Part shown: positions 56,177 to 64,000 of the stretch, in pieces
Numbering within the stretch: the stretch's first letter is position 1
Layout: each line of letters opens with the position of its first letter
Assembly (NCBI GenBank): GCA_046565765.1
Contig: JBKHXX010000053.1
Span: forward strand, 1 to 64,000
DNA from: JBFMCT01 sp046565765
Lineage (GTDB): Bacteria > Actinomycetota > Acidimicrobiia > Acidimicrobiales > AC-14
Length of the DNA: 64,000 bases
Reading direction: 5' to 3'
Position numbers and translations under genes: made by a program
Notes under the pieces: model-generated
Databases searched by the model: none
Told to the model about the DNA's origin: nothing
Seen by the model: only the letters and a program-made list of their open reading frames with translations

Positions 56177-57565
56177 CTAGTGGTCGGCCGGTAAGGGCGG
56201 CGGGGCGGTGCGGTGGCGGACGCCCCGGCGCAGCATCGCGTGCGACACGACCCACCAGATGACGGCGACGGCTCCGTAGGAGATGCTCAACGCCCACGCT
56301 GCTCCGGCCGACCCGCGCCGGGCCAGGAACACCAGGAGCAAGAGCACGAGCGCAAGCTCGACCCCGGCCATCCAGGTGCGGAGCTGGGGCCGGCCGATGG
56401 CGGCGGGGAAGTTCTTCGACCAGACGGTGGCGAGGCGGGCGACGGCGCCGATGAGCAGCACGCGCGCCGGCCCGACGGCGACGTCGTAGCGGTCGGAGTA
56501 CAGCGCCGGCACCAGCGTGGGCAGCAGCAGCCAGCCGGCGAGAGCGCCGACCACGCCCAGTGCGAGGGCGGCGAGGACGTACTGGTCGAGCACCCGGCGA
56601 AGAGACTCGTCCGCTCCGGTGGCCGACATCCGGGCCTGCTCGGGCAGGAGCATGAGCCGCAGCGGAGTGCTGCCCACCAGCACGGCGGTGATGGGCAGCA
56701 TCGCCACGGCGAGGACGGCGGCCTCTTCCACTCCGGCGCTGCGGGCGACGATGGCAGGCACTATCCCGGCGCCGGCCGACGCGATCGTGGTGGTGATGCT
56801 GGTGTGCACGCCGAACCGGAACAGCGGCCGTACCCATGCGCGCACGCCTCCTTGGGCGGCGACGTCTCGGAGCGGCCGCCACGCCAGCCGCCATGCGAGC
56901 ACGCATTGCACGCTGCTGGCGACGGCCAGGGCGACGGCATATGCCAGCAGCACGGCGGCCTCCGACCCTGTCCGGGCGACCACCAGCACGAGGCCGAGCC
57001 GGGTGACCCCGGCCAGGCCGAACGTGATCGCCCGCAGCTGGGCCTTGCCGACGATGAACAGGGCGGCACCGGTCGACCCGTCGAGGGTGTTGGCCAACGC
57101 GATGAGGCTCGCGACGCGGACGAGGTCGGGGTCGAGCCGTCCCCGGCTGGCCACCTCGGCGATCGGTGTTGCGGCGGCCAGGATGATCAGCCAGATCCCG
57201 ATCCCGATGCCCAGGTCGAGGAGGACGGAGCTCCGGAGGAGCCCCTTCAGCTCGCGGCGCGAACCGGTCTCGTCGGCGCGGACGCCGTAGTAGACGACGG
57301 CTTCGTCGAAGGTGAGGTCGAGCAGGCTCGAGAGCACCGTGACCACCGAGGTCGCCAGCACCACGGCACCAAAGGCGGAAACGCTCAGGCTCCTGGCCAG
57401 GACGACGCTGCTGGCGAGGACGGCGGCGTGACCGAGCCACACCATGACCGACGCCTGCCCCGTGCGGCGCCAGAACGAACGGTCGCGCCAGAGCGACCGG
57501 CGGGCGGGGGGCGTCAAGGCCTCGAGGGGGACCTCCGGCGCGTTCGGCCCGTCCGTCGGCGACAC
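56177..57565 (-). CDS. Polysaccharide flippase (Wzx/MATE-like)
   Basis: A 462-residue membrane protein with about 12-14 hydrophobic helices typical of the MOP superfamily (polysaccharide biosynthesis protein). SVMVWLGHAAVLASSVVLAR, the SAFGAVVLATSVVTVLSSLLD second segment and the C-terminal PAALYSDRYDVAVGP-like loop (here VPALYSDRYDVAVGP) are characteristic. It would move the lipid-linked repeat unit outward. No polymerase (Wzy) is seen inside the window; it may lie beyond the right edge. Confidence 0.84.
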   Translation of the reverse strand: MSPTDGPNAPEVPLEALTPPARRSLWRDRSFWRRTGQASVMVWLGHAAVLASSVVLARSLSVSAFGAVVLATSVVTVLSSLLDLTFDEAVVYYGVRADETGSRRELKGLLRSSVLLDLGIGIGIWLIILAAATPIAEVASRGRLDPDLVRVASLIALANTLDGSTGAALFIVGKAQLRAITFGLAGVTRLGLVLVVARTGSEAAVLLAYAVALAVASSVQCVLAWRLAWRPLRDVAAQGGVRAWVRPLFRFGVHTSITTTIASAGAGIVPAIVARSAGVEEAAVLAVAMLPITAVLVGSTPLRLMLLPEQARMSATGADESLRRVLDQYVLAALALGVVGALAGWLLLPTLVPALYSDRYDVAVGPARVLLIGAVARLATVWSKNFPAAIGRPQLRTWMAGVELALVLLLLVFLARRGSAGAAWALSISYGAVAVIWWVVSHAMLRRGVRHRTAPPPLPADH

Positions 57566-57583
57566 CGCGCTACGGCCTGCCGG

Positions 57584-58318
57584 TCAGGTCGTCGTGAGAG
57601 CCGAGGAGGCCGAGAGGCTGCCGGCCTTGGCCCGCGCTCCCGCCGTCGCCGGTTTCTCGAGGAGGTAGAGCGTGACCCAGACGTACCACGCCGGGTCGAA
57701 GCGCAGCGCCGAGAGGGCCCGTTCGAAGGGCATGCTGCGGGGCCCGCTCAACGGCAGGCGGACGCACGACAACCGGCTGCCCGTCTCACGAGCGAACGCC
57801 TCGAGGTAGCGATCGGTCTGGTCGAGCACGGTCATCCAGCGATGGCGGTCCTTCCCGTAGCCGTAGGTGAGGTCGTACTTGCCCCCGATGCGGCCCTTGA
57901 AGAGGAACTTGGCGCGCACGATCCCGTGGGCCAGGTTGGGCAGGGTCACGGCGACGTACCGGCGGCTCGCGCGGAAGAGCTCCTCCAGCCCTCCCTGGAA
58001 GTCGTCGAGGTGCTCCACCACGTCGAGCGCTACCGCCAGGTCGACCGCCCCGTCGGCGACGGGGAGGCCGGCGGCGAGGTCGGCGACGACCGAGATGCGG
58101 TACGTCTCCTGCGGTGCGAGGTCGACGCCGTGGTAGGTGGGCACCGGTCGGCCTGCGGCCCGCTCCTCCAGGCTGCGCCGGAGGACGCCGTCCCTGCACC
58201 CGACGTCGAGTACCGACGTGACGCCGCGGGCCAGTATCCAGTCGCTCAGCTCGGCGTACTTGTCGGTCCGCCAGCGGAGATCGGGCGGGGGCACGGTGGG
58301 GCCGGCCGCTACTTCCAT
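57584..58318 (-). CDS. SAM-dependent methyltransferase (class I)
   Basis: A 244-residue methyltransferase. VTSVLDVGCRDGVLRRSL binds SAM, YHGVDLAPQETYRI and AVDLAVALDVVEHLDDFQG follow, and the C-terminal half (AHGIVRAKFLFKGRIGGKYDLTYGYGKDRHRW) is specific to a glycan-locus group. ATG 58318 overlaps the sulfotransferase stop by 10 bases. It is followed closely by the flippase gene. Confidence 0.83.
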   Translation of the reverse strand: MEVAAGPTVPPPDLRWRTDKYAELSDWILARGVTSVLDVGCRDGVLRRSLEERAAGRPVPTYHGVDLAPQETYRISVVADLAAGLPVADGAVDLAVALDVVEHLDDFQGGLEELFRASRRYVAVTLPNLAHGIVRAKFLFKGRIGGKYDLTYGYGKDRHRWMTVLDQTDRYLEAFARETGSRLSCVRLPLSGPRSMPFERALSALRFDPAWYVWVTLYLLEKPATAGARAKAGSLSASSALTTT

Positions 58319-59217
58319 GACGCCAGGTCCCTGCCGATGAGCTTCTCGAGCCGCTCGACCTCGTCGGCGAACGAGTTCCGCAGCTGCCCCAACACGCTCT
58401 CGTCGGGCGCCTCGCCGTCCGTACCGTCCACCGGCGAGCTGTTCAGGCGGCGGACGACCGCGGGCACGCCCGTCGAGACGAGCCCCTTGAGGGCGCGCCC
58501 TCCGAGCGAGCGCTCGACGGCCACGCTGAGCCGGCCCGAGGCGCGGGCCAGAGCCGGCCAGCGGTAGGTGACCGGAGCGTTGACCCGCTTGGTCGCCGAC
58601 GGGGGTTGCACCTGGTCGTCGACCCCCAGGAAGCGGAAGACCCGGCGGACGGTGCCGACCGGGTCGGCTGACACGTCGTCGTAGAGCAGCACGAGGAACT
58701 GGCTGTCGTCGAAGTGGCCGCGCCAGCGCTCGAGGTGGGTCGCGTACCGGCCCTGCTCGAAATAGCTCGGGTTCTCCTCCAACGCGTCCGGGAACGTGAA
58801 ACCGGGAGGCACGCGCAGGCGGCGCATCTCGTGGCGGTGCTGCGAGAGGGCCCGGGCGACCGGCTCCCGGAGCACGAGCAACAGCTTGATGTCGGGGCGG
58901 TAGGCGGCGACGCGGCCGGGCACGTTGGCGTCGTGGAAGTAGCGCGACGTGAACTCCCCGCAGAGCCGGTCCCCGAACTCGAACTGGTTGTGCAGCCACC
59001 GGTAGCCGAGCTCCCAGTTGTGGTTGAAGAAGTTCAGCTCCTTGTTGCTCGTCGCCCGGGAGGAGGCGATGCCAGGGTGCTCCTCGAGGCAGGTGAACAG
59101 CCAGGAGGTGGCCGCCTTCTGGACGCCGATCCCCACGAAGTCGAGGCGCTCGGTCCCACCGTGCCGACCGCCGCCCACCGCCGTCACGCCACCGTGCGCG
59201 GGCAGGGGGGTTCGCAC
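58309..59217 (-). CDS. PAPS-dependent sulfotransferase
   Basis: A 302-residue sulfotransferase. VGIGVQKAATSWLFTCLEEHP is the 5'-phosphosulfate loop with the catalytic Lys, and LLVLREPVARALSQHRHEMR is the 3'-phosphate-binding motif. It would sulfate a sugar of the nearby glycan. PAPS needs ATP sulfurylase (cysDN at 21.9-24.2 kb) and an APS kinase, and no cysC is in the window. The true start may be downstream of ATG 59217, as the first 25 residues are Gly-rich and unconserved in look. Confidence 0.86.
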   Translation of the reverse strand: MRTPLPAHGGVTAVGGGRHGGTERLDFVGIGVQKAATSWLFTCLEEHPGIASSRATSNKELNFFNHNWELGYRWLHNQFEFGDRLCGEFTSRYFHDANVPGRVAAYRPDIKLLLVLREPVARALSQHRHEMRRLRVPPGFTFPDALEENPSYFEQGRYATHLERWRGHFDDSQFLVLLYDDVSADPVGTVRRVFRFLGVDDQVQPPSATKRVNAPVTYRWPALARASGRLSVAVERSLGGRALKGLVSTGVPAVVRRLNSSPVDGTDGEAPDESVLGQLRNSFADEVERLEKLIGRDLASWK

Positions 59218-59297
59218 CGCATCGCGCCCACGCTACCTTCCCGGTGGGGGCCGTCAGCGCCCGGCGCGACAATGTTGGCACGACGGACGACGGAGCG

Positions 59298-59861
59298 ATG
59301 ACGGCGCCGGCCCGGCGGGGCCGTCGGGCGCTGCGGGTGGTGTTCACCGTCGTGCTGCTGTCGGTCGTCGTCTTCCCGGCCGCCACATGGTGGCTGTTCG
59401 TGCGCCCCCCTACGGGGGTCCCCGACCGGGCCGACGCGGCCATCGTCCTGTCCGGCACCTGGGAGAAGCGGGTCGAGGAGGGCCTGCGGCTGCTCCGGAC
59501 AGGGGTGGTACGGACGGTGGTGTTCGTGGGCCGCATCGATTCCCCGGCTGCCGCCGACCTCTGCGACGGCGGCTCGCATCCCGATGGTGAGGTCGTCTGC
59601 CTGCTTCCCGAGCCCGACAACACCCGCACCGAGACGCAAGCGGCCGCCGACCTGGCCGAACGGAGGGGCTGGCGCTCCCTGGTGCTGGTGACCTCGACCC
59701 ACCACGTGTCCCGCGCGGGCATGCTGCTGCGGCGCTGCTACAGGGGCGAGCTGCACGTGGTGGGCACCGACCTCCCGGCCGGCATCAGGCTCACCCCCCG
59801 GTTGCTGACCTACGAATGGGGCGCGTTGTTGCGTGACTTCGTGGTGGGTCGGCGCTGCTGA
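59298..59861 (+). CDS. DUF218 (YdcF/SanA-like) membrane-anchored protein
   Basis: A 187-residue protein with one N-terminal membrane helix (RVVFTVVLLSVVVFPAATWW) and a DUF218 domain: ADAAIVLSGTWEKRVEEGLRLL, NTRTETQAAADLAERRGWRSLVLVTSTHHVSRA and LTYEWGALLRDF. ElyC/SanA relatives affect envelope polysaccharide synthesis. It alone in this locus is on the plus strand, divergent from the sulfotransferase and converging with the carbamoyltransferase. ATG 59298 is preferred to ATG 59244. Confidence 0.82.
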   Translation: MTAPARRGRRALRVVFTVVLLSVVVFPAATWWLFVRPPTGVPDRADAAIVLSGTWEKRVEEGLRLLRTGVVRTVVFVGRIDSPAAADLCDGGSHPDGEVVCLLPEPDNTRTETQAAADLAERRGWRSLVLVTSTHHVSRAGMLLRRCYRGELHVVGTDLPAGIRLTPRLLTYEWGALLRDFVVGRRC

Positions 59862-59862
59862 C

Positions 59863-62800
59863 TCAGAACATCACGTACACGGAATGGGGCACGCGCTGGC
59901 CGAGCACCTCGGTGGTGGCGTACCGCCGGCCGACCTCCACCAGGCGCACCAGGACCTCCCGCATCTCGTCGCGAACCGGTCCAGGCTGCCAGTAGGAGGC
60001 CATCTCGTCGGCGAACCAGTGTGGGTCGGGGTTGGGGTCGTCGAGCGCGCTCGGGAACCTGAACACGCGGTCGAGCGGCAGCGGTGCGACATCCGTCCAC
60101 CTGGTCGTCGCGGCCGCGGGGTTGGGGCCCATCGGCACCGCGCCCAGCGCCGAGAGCCGGTTGGCGGCGGGGAGGAAATCCTCGTCGAAGATCCGCCGCA
60201 ACGCCTTGACCATCCCCCGCGGCTCCACCGCCGCCGCGACGTCAGCCTGGGCATCCTCGGCATCCTCGGCGGCCAGGTCGCCGGGCCGCTCGCGCCACGG
60301 CGGCTGGTCGGCCTTGGTGAGCACGAAGTCCCCGAGGCTGAGCACGTCCATCTCGGTGCGCATGAAGCACCGGTACGCGTCGTAGGGAGTGCACACGATC
60401 GGTTCGCCCCGCACGTTGAACGAGGTGTTCACGATCACCGCGCAACCGGTGAGCTTCTCGACGTCGCTGATGAGGTCGTAGTAGAGGGGGTTGTCCGAAC
60501 GGACGACGGTCTGCACCCTGGCCGAGTAGTCGACATGGGTGACGGCGGGGATCTCGCTGCGGACCTGGCGGACGACGGGCAGCATGTCGCCGTCAGGCAT
60601 CTCCAGCCGGGGCACCTCCTTGCGCCTCTCCTTGCGCACCGGGGCCACGATGAGCATGTAGGGGCTCTCGCGGTCGAGCTCGAAGTACTCCGAGGCCTTC
60701 TCGGCGAGGACCGACGGCGCGAAGGGCCGGAACGACTCCCGGTACTTGATCCGCAGGTTGAGCTCGGCCTGCATGTCCTCGTTGCGGGCGTCGCCGAGGA
60801 TCGAGCGAGCCCCCAGCGCCCGCGGCCCGTACTCCATGCGGCCGGCGAAATGGCCGACCACCTTCCCCTCGGCGACGGCCTCGGCCAGGCGGCGGTTGCG
60901 GTCGGGCTCGCTCAGCTCTTCCGCCGGCAGCCCGTGGGTCTCGACAAAGGCCCGGATCTCGTCACGGTGGTACTCCGGCCCCCAGTACGAGCCCCGCTGC
61001 AGGGGGCGGCCGCCGGGAGCGACCGTGCGCTCACCCTCGAGGTGGCTGTGGTAGACGTCGAGGGCGCCGCCGAGGGCGCACCCGGCGTCGCCGGCGGCCG
61101 GTTGCACCCACACGTCGTCGAAGGGCCCTTCGCGCAGGAGACGGCCGTTGGCCACGCAGTTCAGCGCCACCCCGCCGGCGAGGCAGACGTTGCGCTCGCC
61201 GGTGAGGCTGTGGGCGTACCTGCCCATGCGCAGCATCGCTTCTTCGATGACGTCCTGCACCGATCGGGCCAGGTCCATCTCCCTGCGGGTGATGCGCGAC
61301 TCCGGGGCTCGCGCCGGCCCACCGAACAGCTCCTCGAAGCGCTCGTTGGTCATCGACCGGTGGCGGAGGAAGTCGAAGTACTCGAGGTTCAGCTCGATCG
61401 AGCCGTCGTCCTTCAGGTCGATGAGGTGGTCGAGGATGAGGCCGACGTACTTCGGCTCGCCATACGGCGCCAAGCCCATCAGCTTGTACTCACCGGAGTT
61501 GACCTTGAACCCCGCGAACTGCGTGAACGCCGAGTAGAGGAGCCCGAGGGAGTGGGGGAAGTGCATCTCCTTCACCAGCTCGAGCTCGCGCCCGTGGCCG
61601 ACGCCGATCGACGCCGTCGCCCACTCGCCCACGCCGTCCATCGTCAGCGTCACCGCCCGCTCGAACGGCGAGGGGTAGAACGCGCTCGCGGCGTGCGACC
61701 GGTGGTGCAGGTCCTGCAGCACTCGCCCTGAGAAGCCGAGCTGGGAGCGGATGATCTGGGGGAGGTGCAGCTTCTGGCGCACCCACAGCCCCATGACGTC
61801 CACCCAGCTGTCGGCGCCGGCTCCACCGACCGCCAGCTGGGAGTGCAGCAGGCGCTCGAAGGTGAGCGCGGTGTTGTCGTAGTACACGACCGCGGCGAGG
61901 TCGTCGACCGAGATGCCGCCTTCCTCCAGGCAGTAGTTGGCCGCATGGCCAGGGAACCCCCGGTCGTTCTTCACCCGGGTGAAGCGCTCCTCCTCGGCGG
62001 CGGACACGATGTCCCCGTCCTTGATGAGCGCAGCCGCCGAGTTGTGGTAGAAGCACGAGAGCCCGAGGACGTACGTGCCTTCGGGCCGTCGCCGGTGGAC
62101 GTGGGGCACCTCCGAGCGGTGGGGCCGCGGCTCGACGGGCGAGCCGGGCGCGGTCGCCACGGAAGGGAGGAGTTCCCGCCGGCGCAAGCCGTCGGCCATG
62201 CCTTCCGCCACCAGCTTGTTCCCGTACCGCCCGAAGTGGCCGCCCGGGCGGGGGCTGAGCCGGAGGCGGTCGGCCCAGGGAAGGCCCACGAGCCGGGAAG
62301 AGAGGTCGAGTACGTGGATGCCTCGTCGAGGGTCGTCGAGCTCGGCGAAGCGCGTCCGGTAGTCGGGCGAGGCGCCGTAGAGGTAGTGCTCGTAGCTGGG
62401 GAGCGGGACGACGACGAGGGGACGGGGCGCGACCTCCGTCGCGAACTCCTCCACCAGCCGGCGCAGCAGCTTCCACGTCGGGTTGTCGGCCGAGCCGTAC
62501 TCGGTGTACGGCTGGATCTTGCCGAGCCGGTACGCGGCCGCCCGGGCCCGGAGCGAGCCGCGGGTGGCTTCCCGCGCCCGGCCGAGCCGGGTGTCGTTGC
62601 GGATCCACTCGAGGACGCGAGGACCAGGTCCGCTCGGCGAGGAGCCGACGCGAGGGTCGATGTCGCCCACTCCCGGGCGCTCCAGCGGGACGGGGACGTT
62701 GTGAAGGACCAGGTCGCCCGCCTCGAGGGTGAAGTAGGGCTTGGGTACCAGGATCCGCTGCCCGGTGGCCCGGTCCACCGACACCCGGTGGCTCACGCTG

Positions 62801-63198
62801 ATCCGGCGCACGGTGTCCAGATGGACGGTGAGCACGACCAGGTCGGCGTCGATGTCGCGGGCGAACTCCCGGTAGGTCAGGAGGTGTTGATCGGTGCCCG
62901 AGCCCGGGATGCCGAAGTTGTACACCTCGGCACCCAGCAGCTCCTCGAGCTGCTCCGAGTACCGGTCGTCGTTGCCGCAGGCGTCCCCGGCGGTGAAGGA
63001 GTCGCCGAACATGAGGATGCGCGGACGGTCGCCCTTCTCGTCCTGGAACTCGACATTGGAGCGGAAGCCGGCCGAGTTGGTGACCACGAAGTAGCCACCG
63101 TTGGGCACGCGGGCCCGCAGGTTCGGCACGAAGACGTGGCCGACCGCCGGATGGTGCTGGATGAGCATCCGGTGCTTGGACTGGTTGCTGAGGTACAT
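59863..63198 (-). CDS. SGNH hydrolase-like domain fused to a carbamoyltransferase
   Basis: A 1111-residue fusion. Residues 1-360 are an SGNH/GDSL-like domain (ILMFGDSFTAGD with Ser67; FGIPGSGTDQHLL; C-terminal GGHFGRYGN with His321). From about 375 a NodU/CmcH carbamoyltransferase begins: YVLGLSCFYHNSAAALIKDG, AAEEERFTRVKND, the HHRSHAASAFYPSPF metal site, CLAGGVALNCVANG and the C-terminal MEYGPRALGARSIL and VNTSFNVRGEPI domain. About 110 residues of unknown fold close the protein. It would carbamoylate a sugar hydroxyl; the first domain may add or remove an acyl group. ATG 63198, 8 bases after the upstream stop, is chosen. Confidence 0.86.
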   Translation of the reverse strand: MYLSNQSKHRMLIQHHPAVGHVFVPNLRARVPNGGYFVVTNSAGFRSNVEFQDEKGDRPRILMFGDSFTAGDACGNDDRYSEQLEELLGAEVYNFGIPGSGTDQHLLTYREFARDIDADLVVLTVHLDTVRRISVSHRVSVDRATGQRILVPKPYFTLEAGDLVLHNVPVPLERPGVGDIDPRVGSSPSGPGPRVLEWIRNDTRLGRAREATRGSLRARAAAYRLGKIQPYTEYGSADNPTWKLLRRLVEEFATEVAPRPLVVVPLPSYEHYLYGASPDYRTRFAELDDPRRGIHVLDLSSRLVGLPWADRLRLSPRPGGHFGRYGNKLVAEGMADGLRRRELLPSVATAPGSPVEPRPHRSEVPHVHRRRPEGTYVLGLSCFYHNSAAALIKDGDIVSAAEEERFTRVKNDRGFPGHAANYCLEEGGISVDDLAAVVYYDNTALTFERLLHSQLAVGGAGADSWVDVMGLWVRQKLHLPQIIRSQLGFSGRVLQDLHHRSHAASAFYPSPFERAVTLTMDGVGEWATASIGVGHGRELELVKEMHFPHSLGLLYSAFTQFAGFKVNSGEYKLMGLAPYGEPKYVGLILDHLIDLKDDGSIELNLEYFDFLRHRSMTNERFEELFGGPARAPESRITRREMDLARSVQDVIEEAMLRMGRYAHSLTGERNVCLAGGVALNCVANGRLLREGPFDDVWVQPAAGDAGCALGGALDVYHSHLEGERTVAPGGRPLQRGSYWGPEYHRDEIRAFVETHGLPAEELSEPDRNRRLAEAVAEGKVVGHFAGRMEYGPRALGARSILGDARNEDMQAELNLRIKYRESFRPFAPSVLAEKASEYFELDRESPYMLIVAPVRKERRKEVPRLEMPDGDMLPVVRQVRSEIPAVTHVDYSARVQTVVRSDNPLYYDLISDVEKLTGCAVIVNTSFNVRGEPIVCTPYDAYRCFMRTEMDVLSLGDFVLTKADQPPWRERPGDLAAEDAEDAQADVAAAVEPRGMVKALRRIFDEDFLPAANRLSALGAVPMGPNPAAATTRWTDVAPLPLDRVFRFPSALDDPNPDPHWFADEMASYWQPGPVRDEMREVLVRLVEVGRRYATTEVLGQRVPHSVYVMF

Positions 63199-63205
63199 GT
63201 CCGGG

Positions 63206-64000
63206 TCAGCTCGCCCGCTTGCGCCCGACCATGAGGTAGAAGCCCCCCTCACGGTCGGCGACTGCCATCTGGAGCTGGACCATCATCCGGCGGGCCCGGG
63301 TCCCCTGGTCGGCTGGCCTCAGGATGCGTCGGACGTCGGTGCTCCTCTGACCGGGAGCGATCGGCGGGAAGCTGTTCACGAAGTCGAAGCCGCAGCGGTC
63401 GAACCACTCCAGCACCTCGTCGAACGAGTGCTGCGACTCATGGGGGTGCTTGTACTGGTCCATGAACCAGGAGTGGCGCTTGCGCTCGCCCTGGCGTCGT
63501 CCCCGGAGCGTCGGGTCGAGCTCCTTGAACCGGTCGCCGCTCAAGGCGTACACCTTCCGCCGGACGTTCGTCATCGCCCGACCGTAGCGGTTGTACAGAC
63601 CGATCAGCACCAGGCCGCCGTCCTTTACGAGCGTCGCGATCGACCGGAACCCGCCGAAAGGGTCGGCGGTGTGGTGCAGCACACCGTTGCAGATCACGAG
63701 GTCGAACGAGCCCGGGCGGAACACCGGGCGGAACAGGTTCATCTGCACGAACACCGCATCGTCGATCCCTTCACGGGCTGCGAACTCGTGGGCCAGGCGT
63801 AGCGAGTTGAGGCAGATGTCGGTGCCGAAGACGACGCGGCCGCCGGCCGAACCGAGGAAGTTGGTGAGCTGCCCGGTGCCGCAGCCGACCTCGAGCACCC
63901 GGGCCCCGGGCGCCAGTTCGTCGTCGAGCACCCGGGCCAGCCCTGAGCGCCGGGCTCGCTCACGTAGCGTCCACACCGAGTCGAAGTCGTCGTAGTTGGG
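63206..64000 (-). CDS. SAM-dependent methyltransferase, cut by the window edge
   Basis: A class I methyltransferase whose frame is open to the last base (the residues NYDDFDSVWTLRERARRSG precede a possible internal GTG at 63976), so the start lies beyond the window. RVLEVGCGTGQLTNFLGSAG binds SAM, FDLVICNGVLHHTADPFGGF is the motif II region, and VLIGLYNRYGRAMTNVRRKV with HSWFMDQYKHPHESQHS makes a distinctive C-terminal half. The gene is 8 bases upstream of the carbamoyltransferase and belongs to the glycan locus. Confidence 0.84.
   Translation of the reverse strand, partial: PNYDDFDSVWTLRERARRSGLARVLDDELAPGARVLEVGCGTGQLTNFLGSAGGRVVFGTDICLNSLRLAHEFAAREGIDDAVFVQMNLFRPVFRPGSFDLVICNGVLHHTADPFGGFRSIATLVKDGGLVLIGLYNRYGRAMTNVRRKVYALSGDRFKELDPTLRGRRQGERKRHSWFMDQYKHPHESQHSFDEVLEWFDRCGFDFVNSFPPIAPGQRSTDVRRILRPADQGTRARRMMVQLQMAVADREGGFYLMVGRKRAS

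Noticed and set aside
1..64000. CRISPR array, cas genes or restriction-modification system
   Set aside because: No regularly spaced repeats and no Cas- or methylase/endonuclease-type RM proteins were seen; the methyltransferases at 55-64 kb have small-molecule motifs in a glycan locus.
1..64000. rRNA operon or replication origin
   Set aside because: No rRNA-like segments, DnaA-box clusters, dnaA or parAB were recognised.

Overview
The window is high-GC DNA with frequent GTG starts and many starts that sit directly behind a -10-like TAnnnT box, as in leaderless mRNAs. Gene order points to an actinobacterium: mec-cysO-cysM, murI, an Rv1339-like gene, rph and rdgB, and later argS-lysA-hom-thrC through rho-rpmE-prfA-prmC-wecA, follow the order I know from mycobacteria. 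GWW.ASDGKWYPP repeats and the MtrAB-plus-lipoprotein arrangement would fit class Acidimicrobiia, but that placement is inference.

Layout. 1-1442 is a complete ISL3-type insertion sequence whose left inverted repeat starts at base 1, so the window probably begins at a contig edge. 1443-4088 is a lower-GC patch lying against the 3' end of the tmRNA gene, with an Xre regulator, a cysteine-rich mini-protein, unknown proteins and two gene remnants; it looks like the decayed end of an ssrA-integrated element. 4089-9557 is housekeeping: ssrA, smpB, sulfur-carrier cysteine synthesis, murI, rph, rdgB. 9564-15052 holds a lytic transglycosylase lipoprotein, a metal-binding protein, a PadR-like regulator with a clear operator, an unusual tRNA-Leu, clpP and small enzymes. 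15049-24231 is sulfur metabolism: cystathionine lyase/synthase and cystathionine beta-synthase on the minus strand; sulfite/nitrite reductase, cysH, cysD and cysN on the plus strand. 24242-29266 has a perfect bidirectional terminator, a cell-surface protein, an MtrAB-like two-component system with a stub LpqB-like lipoprotein, a MOSC protein and an ABC1 kinase.

29226-38011 is the most unusual part. A three-gene minus-strand operon ends in a 1247-residue protein that joins a Lon-type Ser/Lys protease domain to a STAND-like ATPase and a TPR-like tail. It follows two unrecognised proteins. Next to it are a small membrane peptide behind a hairpin-rich leader and an Xre-NB-ARC-TPR regulator.

38239-53119 is the conserved argS-to-prmC block. 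It is interrupted by a nuclease gene (DUF559) framed by two 49-bp palindromes with perfect 12-bp inverted ends, and by a PQQ-type sugar dehydrogenase. An alkaline-phosphatase-superfamily protein occupies the place where thrB would be expected. 53159-64000 is a surface-glycan locus: WecA-like transferase, glycosyltransferase, flippase, three methyltransferases, a sulfotransferase, a DUF218 protein and a fused SGNH-carbamoyltransferase. The last gene runs off the window.
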